Positions 25,855 through 33,747 of a stretch of 64,000 nucleotides of DNA are shown piece after piece; position 1 is the stretch's first letter, and each line of letters begins with the position of its first letter. The notes beneath the pieces are model-generated. The model was not told the DNA's origin and did no database searches. It saw nothing but the letters and a program-made list of their open reading frames with translations. A program made the translations under genes and the position numbers. The DNA is taken from the NCBI RefSeq assembly GCF_022827545.1, contig NZ_CP094669.1, forward strand, positions 323,001-387,000, given 5' to 3'. The stretch is from Hymenobacter tibetensis. Its GTDB lineage: Bacteria; Bacteroidota; Bacteroidia; Cytophagales; Hymenobacteraceae.

Positions 25855-27183
25855 ATGAACGATGCTGCCCCGTCGCCGGCCTTAAAGAAAGTACTGAAGC
25901 CGCTGCACCTATGGGCCATTGCGGTAGGGCTAGTTATTTCCGGCGAGTACTTCGGCTGGAACTACGGCTGGGCAGTTTCGGGCACCGTTGGGTTTCTGGT
26001 GGCCACGCTCCTGATTACGGTACTCTACATCACGTTCATTTTCAGCTTTACGGAACTAACAACGGCCATTCCGCATGCCGGTGGGCCGTTTGCCTATGCC
26101 CACCGGGCGCTGGGCCCCGTGGGCGGATTTGTGGCTGGCTATGCCACGCTAGTGGAGTTTTTGTTCGCGCCGCCGGCCATTGCGTTTGCACTAGGCAGCT
26201 ACGTGCACTTCTTGTACCCGAGCGTACCCGTACTGGCTACGGCGCTGGGCAGCTACGTAGTGTTTATCGGCATCAACCTGCTGGGCATCAAGGAGTCGGC
26301 GTTGTTTTCGTTGGTGGTTACTTTGCTGGCCGTGGCAGAGCTGCTGGTATTTATGGGACTGGTGGCACCGCATTTCAAGGCCAGCAACTTCCTCGCCGAC
26401 CCTATGCCTTTTGGCGCGGCGGGTGTGTTTGCCGCTTTGCCGTTTGCCATCTGGTTTTACCTGGCTATTGAGGGTGTAGCCATGGTGGCCGAAGAAGTAG
26501 AGGAGCCGAGGCGCACCATCCCCATCGGCTATACCTATGGCTTGCTCACGCTGGTATTGCTGGCCCTAGGCGTGATGGTCCTTACCGGCGGCGTTACCGA
26601 CTGGCACCGCCTCAGCACCATTGACTATCCGCTGCCTGAGGCGTTGAGTTATGCGCTGGGCAAAGGCAGCCCTTGGACCAAAGTGTTTGCCAGCATTGGC
26701 TTGTTTGGCTTGGTGGCTTCGTTTCACGGCACCATCATTGGGTACTCGCGGCAGGTGTTTGCCTTGGCGCGCAGCGGCTATCTGCCGGGCTTTCTGGCCC
26801 GCGTTAACCCGCGGTTCCAAACGCCACACTGGGCTTTGGTGGCCGGTGGGGTAGTGGGTTGCGTATCGCTGCTGACAGGTACCACCGACAAGCTTATTAT
26901 TCTGTCGGTGTTGGGCGCGGTGCTGATGTACCTGGTTAGTTTGCTGAGTTTGTTTGTGCTGCGGCGGAAAGAACCCAACCTGGTGCGGCCGTTCGTTACG
27001 CCGTTTTACCCTTGGTTTCCGCTGATTGCTACGGTATTGTCGTTGGTGAGCTTGGGGGCTATTATGTATTACAACTGGCTGCTGAGCTTAGTGTTTTTCG
27101 TGGGCCTGGGGTTGTTGCTAGGGGTATATAGGCTGCTGGGCTTGGCGAAGCCAAAGGCAGTGGTAGCAACACAAGAAAGGTAG
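25855..27183 (+). CDS. eat: Ethanolamine permease-like APC-family transporter
   Basis: The 442-aa inner-membrane protein has about twelve hydrophobic segments of the amino acid-polyamine-organocation superfamily. Signature stretches include HLWAIAVGLVISGEYFGWNYGW at the N-terminus, AIPHAGGPFAYAHRALGPVGGF, and the GVAMVAEEVEEPRRTIP segment. The first of these is typical of ethanolamine permeases. The assignment is reinforced by eutB 194 bp downstream on the same strand. It should import ethanolamine as a carbon or nitrogen source. The ATG at 25855 lies just before the first membrane segment. Confidence 0.88.
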   Translation: MNDAAPSPALKKVLKPLHLWAIAVGLVISGEYFGWNYGWAVSGTVGFLVATLLITVLYITFIFSFTELTTAIPHAGGPFAYAHRALGPVGGFVAGYATLVEFLFAPPAIAFALGSYVHFLYPSVPVLATALGSYVVFIGINLLGIKESALFSLVVTLLAVAELLVFMGLVAPHFKASNFLADPMPFGAAGVFAALPFAIWFYLAIEGVAMVAEEVEEPRRTIPIGYTYGLLTLVLLALGVMVLTGGVTDWHRLSTIDYPLPEALSYALGKGSPWTKVFASIGLFGLVASFHGTIIGYSRQVFALARSGYLPGFLARVNPRFQTPHWALVAGGVVGCVSLLTGTTDKLIILSVLGAVLMYLVSLLSLFVLRRKEPNLVRPFVTPFYPWFPLIATVLSLVSLGAIMYYNWLLSLVFFVGLGLLLGVYRLLGLAKPKAVVATQER

Positions 27184-27376
27184 TAGAACTGCCTTCCCAA
27201 GAATAATCTAGAAGCTGTTCGCGTTACCCAACAACGACTTAAAAAAGCCTACCGGCGTTGTAGCATTGACACCACGACGGTGGGCGTTGATGTAAAAGGT
27301 AAGACCCAACTAGACAGCTGTACACCGTTCTGGCGAACTAGAAATTAGCTTGAAATGCCTCTTAGAGAATTCTCTT

Positions 27377-28765
27377 ATGGCCTACCACCATACCATTCGC
27401 AATAGGGTCTATCAATTTGTTGATCTGAAAACGCTGCTGGCAAAGGCCACCCCGCTACGGTCGGGCGACGTGCTGGCGGGGGTGGCTGCCGAAACGTATG
27501 AAGAGCGGGTAGCCGCTCAGCTTACGTTGGCTGAAGTTCCGCTCCGAAATTTTCTCAACGAAGCACTCATTCCCTACGAGCAGGACGAGGTAACGCGCCT
27601 GATTCTCGACACGCACGATGCCGCCGCGTTTGCACCTGTTAGCCACTTCACGGTGGGGCAATTGCGCGACTGGTTGCTGGCTGATACCACTGACACGCCT
27701 ACGCTTCAGCTATTGGCCCCCGGCCTGACCCCGGAAATGGTGGCCGCCGTCAGTAAGCTCATGCGCAACCAAGAACTGATTGCCGTGGCTCGCAAGTGCG
27801 AGGTGATAACGCAGTTTCGCAACACGTTGGGCCAGCGGGGCCACCTAGCTACCCGTCTGCAGCCCAACCACCCCACCGACGACGCCCGCGGCATTGCCGC
27901 CAGCCTCCTCGACGGCCTACTCTACGGCAGCGGCGACGCCGTTATCGGCATCAACCCCGCCACCGACAATCCTGCTGCAGTTCGGAACCTGCTGGAAATG
28001 CTCGACGCTATTCGGCAGCAGTATGCCATTCCCACGCAGTCGTGCGTGCTGTGCCACGTCACGACCACGCTGGAACTGGTGCGGCAGCAAGCCCCAGTGG
28101 ACCTGACATTTCAGAGTATTGCCGGTACGGAGGCTGCCAATGCCAGCTTCGGTATCAATCTGTCGCTGCTCGATGAGGCGTGGCAAGCCACGCTTAGCCT
28201 CAATCGAGGGACAGTGGGCCAGCACGTTATGTACTTCGAAACTGGCCAGGGCAGCGCCCTTAGCGCCAACGCCCACCACGGCCTCGACCAGCAAACCTGC
28301 GAAGCCCGTGCTTACGCCGTAGCCCGCCGTTTCAAGCCGCTGCTCGTCAACTCGGTGGTCGGCTTCATCGGCCCCGAGTACCTCTACGACGGCAAGCAAA
28401 TCATCCGAGCGGCGCTGGAAGACCATTTTTGCGGTAAGCTGCTCGGCCTGCCCATGGGCATGGACATCTGCTACACCAACCACGCCGAAGCCGACCAAGA
28501 CGACATGGATACCCTACTCACGCTACTAGGCGTGGCTGGCTGCAACTTCATCATGGGCGTGCCCGGCGCCGACGACATCATGCTCAACTACCAATCCACG
28601 TCCTTCCACGATGCACTCTACATCCGCAGCGTGCTCAATCTGCGCGCCGCCCCAGAGTTCGAGGCATGGCTACAGCAGCTAGGCGTGTTCGATGCGCAAG
28701 GCAGGCTACTACCCGCGCCGTTGCAACCATTGCTGTTGGAAAAGCTGCCTCAGGCGTTTCGTTGA
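27377..28765 (+). CDS. eutB: Ethanolamine ammonia-lyase large subunit
   Basis: EutB is the catalytic subunit of adenosylcobalamin-dependent ethanolamine ammonia-lyase, which splits ethanolamine into acetaldehyde and ammonia. The 462-aa protein has the family stretches RSGDVLAGVAAE, the barrel segment GDAVIGINPATDNP, FETGQGSALSANAHHG and MGMDICYTNHAEADQDD. Length is normal, so no EutC domain is fused. No eutC follows: the next gene is DUF4159 on the opposite strand, and only a palindromic repeat lies between. The ATG at 27377 (AYHHTIRN) was chosen over an earlier in-frame ATG that adds nine unrelated residues. No cobalamin riboswitch was seen upstream. Confidence 0.95.
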   Translation: MAYHHTIRNRVYQFVDLKTLLAKATPLRSGDVLAGVAAETYEERVAAQLTLAEVPLRNFLNEALIPYEQDEVTRLILDTHDAAAFAPVSHFTVGQLRDWLLADTTDTPTLQLLAPGLTPEMVAAVSKLMRNQELIAVARKCEVITQFRNTLGQRGHLATRLQPNHPTDDARGIAASLLDGLLYGSGDAVIGINPATDNPAAVRNLLEMLDAIRQQYAIPTQSCVLCHVTTTLELVRQQAPVDLTFQSIAGTEAANASFGINLSLLDEAWQATLSLNRGTVGQHVMYFETGQGSALSANAHHGLDQQTCEARAYAVARRFKPLLVNSVVGFIGPEYLYDGKQIIRAALEDHFCGKLLGLPMGMDICYTNHAEADQDDMDTLLTLLGVAGCNFIMGVPGADDIMLNYQSTSFHDALYIRSVLNLRAAPEFEAWLQQLGVFDAQGRLLPAPLQPLLLEKLPQAFR

Positions 28766-28867
28766 CCCCACCCTCGGCCCCTCCCCTGCAGGAGAGGGGT
28801 GCGTTCTAATGAAGCACTATCGTTCGGCACCCCTCTCCCGGAGGGGGAGGGGCCGGGGGTGGGGTCA
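28763..28867. repeat. GC-rich imperfect palindrome between eutB and the DUF4159 gene
   Basis: Two arms of about 40 bp (28763-28802 and about 28827-28867) are reverse complements with three mismatches and one indel. They contain GGCCCCTCCCC and GAGAGGGGTGC blocks. The outer ends contain the stop codons of both convergent genes. It is probably a dispersed intergenic palindromic repeat that also terminates transcription. Confidence 0.8.
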
Positions 28868-29488
28868 CGCTGTTAGCGCGTACAGCAGAATATTGACGCC
28901 GAATTTGGTGTTGTCTTCGGCTAGGAAGCGTTTGTTGCGGAAGTCGTAGTCCCACTCGCAGCCGTAGTCTTTGTTGGAATAGAGCACACCGAGGCGGCCG
29001 TTGATTTCAATGCCTTTCAGGTAGTCGTGCACCAGGTCGTCGCCCCAGCCGTTTAGCTCGAAGGATGTGGGTGGGGGCCCGTCAGGAAACTTGAAGAACT
29101 GCGAGTAGATGACGTGCGTTTTGGGAATCTTCTTGAGGGCGCCAGTGCCGAAGCATTGCCGCATCTGCTCCTCGAAGGAACGGGCAAATAGGCCGTCGAT
29201 GTCGTGGTTGCAGTCGTCGACGAATACGAAGCCACCGTTGCGCACGTACTGCGTAAAATTCGCTTTTTCCTGCGCCGAAAACTGTACCAGCCGGTGCCCC
29301 GATAAGTAGCAGAAGGGGTGCCGGAACAGCTCCGGTGAGTCGAGGGCTACTACTTTCTCTTTCTGATTGACGGGTATTTTGGTGTACTGAATCAGAGAGT
29401 GTAGCAGGTTGGTTGGCATTCGCTCGTCTACGCCATCCCAGTCGCCGGAGCGGTATTGCAGACGCACGAAAGTGAAAGGAACAGGCAT
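28865..29488 (-). CDS. DUF4159-family protein
   Basis: The 207-aa protein matches the glutamine-amidotransferase-like DUF4159 domain in order: FTFVRLQYRSGDWDG, LLHSLIQYTKIPV, FCYLSGHRLVQFS, GGFVFVDDCNHD, and GWGDDLVHDYLKGIEINGRLGVLYSNKDYGCEWDY. It has no signal peptide when started at the ATG at 29488 (PVPFTF). In Cytophagales this domain often occurs near TldD/PmbA genes, as it does here about 1.5 kb away, though that association is from memory. The biochemical function is not known. It is convergent with eutB and shares its palindromic terminator. Confidence 0.75.
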   Translation of the reverse strand: MPVPFTFVRLQYRSGDWDGVDERMPTNLLHSLIQYTKIPVNQKEKVVALDSPELFRHPFCYLSGHRLVQFSAQEKANFTQYVRNGGFVFVDDCNHDIDGLFARSFEEQMRQCFGTGALKKIPKTHVIYSQFFKFPDGPPPTSFELNGWGDDLVHDYLKGIEINGRLGVLYSNKDYGCEWDYDFRNKRFLAEDNTKFGVNILLYALTA

Positions 29489-29712
29489 GCGGGATGATAA
29501 GGTGAAAGGCAAGACCACTACGGGCAGCCAATAACAGACAAAAATAAATGCGGGAGGTGGCTCACGTAGGAGAAAATCGGTTGCTGGCTCTAAAAATCCC
29601 TACCGCGCATGTGCTTGACAAACAAGTGAAAAAGATATTTCAATAAGCGGGTGAATATGGCAATGATTTTGCGTTTACATGGTTTATGTAAAAACATTCT
29701 TCTTTTTCTGCT

Positions 29713-30330
29713 ATGAAATCCTTGCGACTTTTTGCCTTCCTTTTCTTCCTGCTAGGTGCTGCCAGCCACGCCCAAGCTCAATTCGGCATCAAAGCTGGCG
29801 TCAACAACGCCGTGCTCGATGGCCAGAACATCAACATGAACACCGATTACCAGACCACCTACCACGTAGGGGCCTTCGTTCGGCTACCGATACTTGGTCC
29901 GTTGTCTATTCAGCCCGAAGTGCTGTACTCCTTGCAAGGCTCACAGTTTAAGTCCGCTGTGGCCCACTACGATACCAAGCTGCACTACCTTAACATTCCG
30001 GTGCTGGCTCACGTGAAGGTGGGTCCGGTATATGTAGAGGGTGGCCCACAGTTTGGCGTACTGCTCGGTGCCCGCGAAAACGGCACGCTCCGCATCAATG
30101 CCGCCGACGGCTACGGCCCTGTCAACCGCACCGCCGACAATAACTACAAGAAAAACGACTTCGCCCTTGCTGCCGGAGCTGGTTTGGAGTTGGGTAGCCT
30201 CATCTTGGGCGTGCGCTACACTGCGGGCCTCAACAACATCAACGACGTAGCTGACCTAAACGGCGCCAACGACCCCCGCCTGAAAAACCGCGTGATTCAG
30301 GCATCCGTCGGTATCAAGTTCGGGAAATAG
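29713..30330 (+). CDS. PorT-type outer-membrane beta-barrel protein
   Basis: This 205-aa protein has a signal peptide (KSLRLFAFLFFLLGAASHAQA) followed by alternating amphipathic strands of a small outer-membrane barrel: FGIKAGVNNAV, YHVGAFVRLPI, LSIQPEVLYSLQG, LHYLNIPVLAHVKVGPVYVEGGPQFGVLLGA, and a terminal VIQASVGIKFGK. The strand pattern and the YLNIPVLAHVK motif are typical of the PorT/OMP_b-brl_2 group. It probably sits in the outer membrane; the role is unknown. A single-gene unit is bounded by a perfect hairpin terminator. Confidence 0.85.
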   Translation: MKSLRLFAFLFFLLGAASHAQAQFGIKAGVNNAVLDGQNINMNTDYQTTYHVGAFVRLPILGPLSIQPEVLYSLQGSQFKSAVAHYDTKLHYLNIPVLAHVKVGPVYVEGGPQFGVLLGARENGTLRINAADGYGPVNRTADNNYKKNDFALAAGAGLELGSLILGVRYTAGLNNINDVADLNGANDPRLKNRVIQASVGIKFGK

Positions 30331-30350
30331 GTGCTGCCATGAGCACTCAA

Positions 30351-30402
30351 GCAGCAAACAACAGCGGCTTGCTCTGTAGAGCAAGCCGCTGTTGTTTGCT
30401 GC
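30351..30402. terminator. Perfect 25-bp bidirectional terminator hairpin
   Basis: Arms 30351-30375 and 30378-30402 are perfect reverse complements with a 2-nt centre. The hairpin lies between the convergent PorT-like and PmbA-like genes. Confidence 0.85.
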
Positions 30403-30419
30403 CAAACGTACTTCTGATC

Positions 30420-31745
30420 TTACACCGCGTCGGAGAGGCTAGTGAAGGTGAAGTCCCGAATCTTCAACGGGGGCACCATGTTGCCGCCCAAGCGCACCGA
30501 CTTGCCCATGGCCTCGATGTTGTTGAGCATGATAACCGGGCTTTCGTTGAAGCGCATGTTCTTGATGGGGTGCTTGATCTTGCCGTTTTCGATGTAGAAG
30601 GTTCCGTCGCGGGTGAGGCCGGTGACAAGGAGTGTCTGCGGGTCAACGTCGCGGATGTACCAGAGGCGCGTGACCAGGATGCCTTTAGCCGTGCCTTTAA
30701 TGAGGTCATCAACGCTCTGGGTGCCACCTTCCATGATGAAACCGCCGGGGAAGGCCGTGGCGGGCTTCTTGCTTTTCTCGGCCCAGTAGCGCGAGTAGTA
30801 CAGGTTCTTCATCACGCCTTTCTCCACCCACGTCATGCGCTTAACGGGCATCCCTTCGTCGTCGAATACGCGGCCGGGAGCCGTGGCGTTGAGCGGGTCG
30901 GAGTAGATGGTCACGCGCGGGTCGAACATCTTTTCGCCGAGCTTGTTGCCACCGCCTTTTTTGCTGAGGAAGCTGCGGCCTTCGTCGGCTTCGCGGGCCC
31001 CCAGGGCATAGATCATGCGGTTCAGAATGCCTTCATCGGAAACCAGGGCGGCGGGCTCCAGAATAACGGTGTATTTGCCGGGCTCGATGGCCTTGGCCCC
31101 TACCGAACCTGCAGCTTTGGTGGCGGCAATGCTGGTGAGCGTCTTGGCGTTGAACTTAGCTACGTCGGTGTAGTCGGCCACGGCGTAGCCCGAGCCAGTG
31201 CCATCGGCAGTGCGCACCGTTACCGAATAATCTAGCTGCGTGAATTGCTGGTAGCCTTCCAGTCCTTTGTTGTTGCGGATAGCCACGAAACTTGGGCCGT
31301 CTTCGAGGTAGCCAGCGGCTGTGAGCTTACGAGGTTCGCAGAGCGCAATGCTGTCGGCGGCCACTTGAGCGCGGAAGTCGGCCGTGATGCCGGCTGTGGC
31401 CGCGGCGTAACTGTTGGGCGTGAGGAACTGCTGCTGCCCGAGCATGGGCATATATTCGGGGTCTTCGGGGGCCAGCTTGGCAATTTCTTCGGCCCGCTGC
31501 ACGCACCGCCGCAGGGTGGCATCGTCGAACTGGTTGCAGGTGGCCACACCTGAGCGTTTACCGAACCGGGCTTCTACGGACAGGCTCACGTTGTCGGACG
31601 AGCCGGCGGTGCTCACGTTGTTGCGAGCGTAACGAATGTTGCCGGTGGTGCGGCCATTGAGCTGGCCCGCGCACTCGTCGGCGGTGCTGAAGCTCAGGAC
31701 CTTTTTAAGGATGGCCTGCGCTTCGTCTTGAGAAAGTATTGCCAT
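30420..31745 (-). CDS. PmbA/TldE-like protein A
   Basis: This 441-aa member of the TldD/PmbA (U62) family is the non-catalytic partner type: it has no HExxxH motif. Family landmarks are NIRYARNNVSTAG, VEARFGKRSG, VILEPAALV, RSFLSKKGGGNKLGEK, and the C-terminal IKGTAKGILVTRLWYIRDVDP. The E. coli TldD/TldE heterodimer trims microcin B17 and CcdA. No signal peptide is present (AILSQDEAQAILKKVL). It is the last of five tandem TldD/PmbA genes on the minus strand and is strongly similar to the copy at 35470-36804. Any partnership with a neighbouring TldD is inferred. Confidence 0.92.
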   Translation of the reverse strand: MAILSQDEAQAILKKVLSFSTADECAGQLNGRTTGNIRYARNNVSTAGSSDNVSLSVEARFGKRSGVATCNQFDDATLRRCVQRAEEIAKLAPEDPEYMPMLGQQQFLTPNSYAAATAGITADFRAQVAADSIALCEPRKLTAAGYLEDGPSFVAIRNNKGLEGYQQFTQLDYSVTVRTADGTGSGYAVADYTDVAKFNAKTLTSIAATKAAGSVGAKAIEPGKYTVILEPAALVSDEGILNRMIYALGAREADEGRSFLSKKGGGNKLGEKMFDPRVTIYSDPLNATAPGRVFDDEGMPVKRMTWVEKGVMKNLYYSRYWAEKSKKPATAFPGGFIMEGGTQSVDDLIKGTAKGILVTRLWYIRDVDPQTLLVTGLTRDGTFYIENGKIKHPIKNMRFNESPVIMLNNIEAMGKSVRLGGNMVPPLKIRDFTFTSLSDAV

Positions 31746-31808
31746 GGGGTGATTGTTGAGTTGTTGCTTGCTGGCTAGTTGTTGGTTGCTATAGAGCAGA
31801 TGGCGCTG

Positions 31809-31882
31809 TCATTCCGAGCGAAGCGAGGAATCTGAGTGAAGTCGTTAACCGATTACTCTAGATTCCTCCTGCGTCGGAATGA
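31809..31882. repeat. Intergenic palindromic repeat
   Basis: Imperfect arms TCATTCCGAGCGAAGCGAGG... (31809-31833) and ...TCCTGCGTCGGAATGA (31860-31882) sit between TldD-A and PmbA-A. It resembles dispersed palindromes common in this lineage and may end the TldD-A transcript. Confidence 0.65.
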
Positions 31883-31899
31883 TAGTTCAAGCGCATTAA

Positions 31900-33549
31900 C
31901 TAGCCAATTTTCCGTGCCGTGTTGATGACGTTGACGCCGTTGAAGCGGGTAGTAGCCGAACCGTGGCTCACCGCCGAAATCTGGCTCGGCTGACCCTTGC
32001 CATCGAAGAAGGTGCCCATGAGCCGGTAGTCGGACTGGTCGCAGGAGCCAGCGCAGGAGTTCCAGAACTCTTGCGTGTTGGCCTGGTAGGCCACGTCCTC
32101 AATCATGCCGGCTATTTTGCCTTTCTCAATGGCATAAAACACCTGGCCGCCAAATTGGAAGTTGTAGCGCTGCTGGTCGATAGAGTAGGAGCCAGCACCC
32201 GCAATGTAGATACCCTTATCCACCTTGCTGATCATTTCGTCCACGCTCTGCTTAGCGGTGCCGGGTTGTAAGCTTACGTTAGGCATGCGCTGAAACTGCA
32301 CCGAACTCCAGGCATCGGCATAGCAGCACCCGTCTGATTCTTGCTGCCCAACTACGGCAGCTTGGTCCCGAATTTTCTGATAGTTCACCAACTTGCCTTC
32401 TTTGATGAGGTCCCACTGCTTGGTTTTCACGCCCTCGTCATCATACCCAACCGCGCCCAAAGAACCGGGCTGCAACTTGTCGGCTACAATATTCACTTGC
32501 TTGGAGCCATACGGAATGTTCTTGGCTTTCCACTCTAAGGTGGCGAAGCTCGTACCAGCATAGTTGGCTTCGTAGCCGAGCACCCGGTCCAACTCGGTAG
32601 GGTGGCCCACCGATTCGTGGATGGTCAAACCCAAGTGGCCAGGGTCGAGCACCAGGTCGTACTTACCGGGCACTACGCTTTTAGCCGTCAGCTTTTCCTT
32701 GGCGTGTTTGGCTGCCTGCGCGGCATCTTCCAGAATGTCGTAGCGCTGCTTGTAGCCGATTACCGTCGTGCCCGTAGGACCTGCTACTCTCTCGCTGCCG
32801 CCGGGCGTCAGGTACTCGTAGCCCAACCCCATGGCCGCCGACATCGACTCGCGCGAACGGAACTTGCCGGTTGCCTTGTCAATGGCCGTGACGGTAAACG
32901 TGGGCCAGATGCGGTGCACATCCTGGTCGATATAGGAGCCGTCGGTGCTGGCGAAGTACTTCTGCTCGTTCACCTGGAATAGCGCCGAATTGATGTAGTT
33001 AGCGCCGTTTTCGAGGGCCTTGGCATTGGCGGCCAGCAGCAAGTCGGCCTTTTCCTTTACGGGTACTTCGAAAGGGTTTTTCTGGATGGGCGTCTTCCAG
33101 CTGACCTCGCCGTAGCCTTGTTGTGGCGCCAACTGCACAGGTTGTTTCTGCCCCTTCTGGTTGGCTTTGGCAATGGCCGTTGCCGAGCGAGCCGCCGCCG
33201 CTACGCCAGCTTCCGTTATGGTGTTGGTTGACGCAAACCCCCACGCACCATTCACCAATACCCGAACCCCCGCTCCGAGGCTTTCCGTGCTGGTAATATT
33301 CTGCACCTGTTTTTCGCGGGTGAAAACGTACTGATTGAGGTAGCGCCCAATGCGCACATCGGCATACGAAGCACCGGCAGATTTTGCAGCGTTCAGGGCA
33401 GCATCGGCCAAGCGCTTTTTCAGGGCTGGGTCCATGACTTCGAGCAGTTGCTCGGGGTCCACGAGCATACCTCCCAACCCGGGTATACTCGGTAGCAGCA
33501 GGCCCCCGGCCGCCAGGCCAGTCAGCCCCATAAAGTCACGTCTTTTCAA
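31900..33549 (-). CDS. TldD-like metallopeptidase A with Tat signal
   Basis: This 549-aa zinc peptidase of the TldD type begins with a twin-arginine leader: KRRDFMGLTGLAAGGLLLP. The catalytic HExxxH is present as H311-ESVG-H316, followed by PTELDR and LGYEANYAGTSF. Further family motifs include FTREKQVQNI, GAWGFAST and the C-terminal GSCDQSDYR and VSHGSATTRFNGVNV. Three near-identical paralogues lie in tandem (also 33748 and 36911). The leader implies export in the folded state, unlike cytoplasmic E. coli TldD. The start is TTG (33547-33549), the only start that yields a clean Tat motif; the same TTG-AAA-AGA-CGT context opens all three copies. Confidence 0.92.
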   Translation of the reverse strand: MKRRDFMGLTGLAAGGLLLPSIPGLGGMLVDPEQLLEVMDPALKKRLADAALNAAKSAGASYADVRIGRYLNQYVFTREKQVQNITSTESLGAGVRVLVNGAWGFASTNTITEAGVAAAARSATAIAKANQKGQKQPVQLAPQQGYGEVSWKTPIQKNPFEVPVKEKADLLLAANAKALENGANYINSALFQVNEQKYFASTDGSYIDQDVHRIWPTFTVTAIDKATGKFRSRESMSAAMGLGYEYLTPGGSERVAGPTGTTVIGYKQRYDILEDAAQAAKHAKEKLTAKSVVPGKYDLVLDPGHLGLTIHESVGHPTELDRVLGYEANYAGTSFATLEWKAKNIPYGSKQVNIVADKLQPGSLGAVGYDDEGVKTKQWDLIKEGKLVNYQKIRDQAAVVGQQESDGCCYADAWSSVQFQRMPNVSLQPGTAKQSVDEMISKVDKGIYIAGAGSYSIDQQRYNFQFGGQVFYAIEKGKIAGMIEDVAYQANTQEFWNSCAGSCDQSDYRLMGTFFDGKGQPSQISAVSHGSATTRFNGVNVINTARKIG

Positions 33550-33677
33550 AGTGCTTGAGAATTAGAAGGTGAGAAAAGAACTGAAGGAAGCAGGCAGGAA
33601 CAGGTTTCCCATGTGCTATGGATGCTACTTCCAGATCAAGGTTGCTAAAATATTCAAGAAACCGAATGAAAAGTAAA

Positions 33678-33705
33678 TGCCCGCCCGGCGCAAACCGGAC
33701 GGGCA
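33678..33705 (-). terminator. Hairpin downstream of TldD-B
   Basis: GC-rich 11-bp arms (33678-33688 and 33695-33705, one mismatch) have a 6-nt loop. On the minus strand they are followed by TTTACTTTT, which is consistent with a terminator. Confidence 0.6.
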
Positions 33706-33747
33706 ACCTACTAGGCGAAAAGCGACAAGCTTATGTCACCCGTTTCC

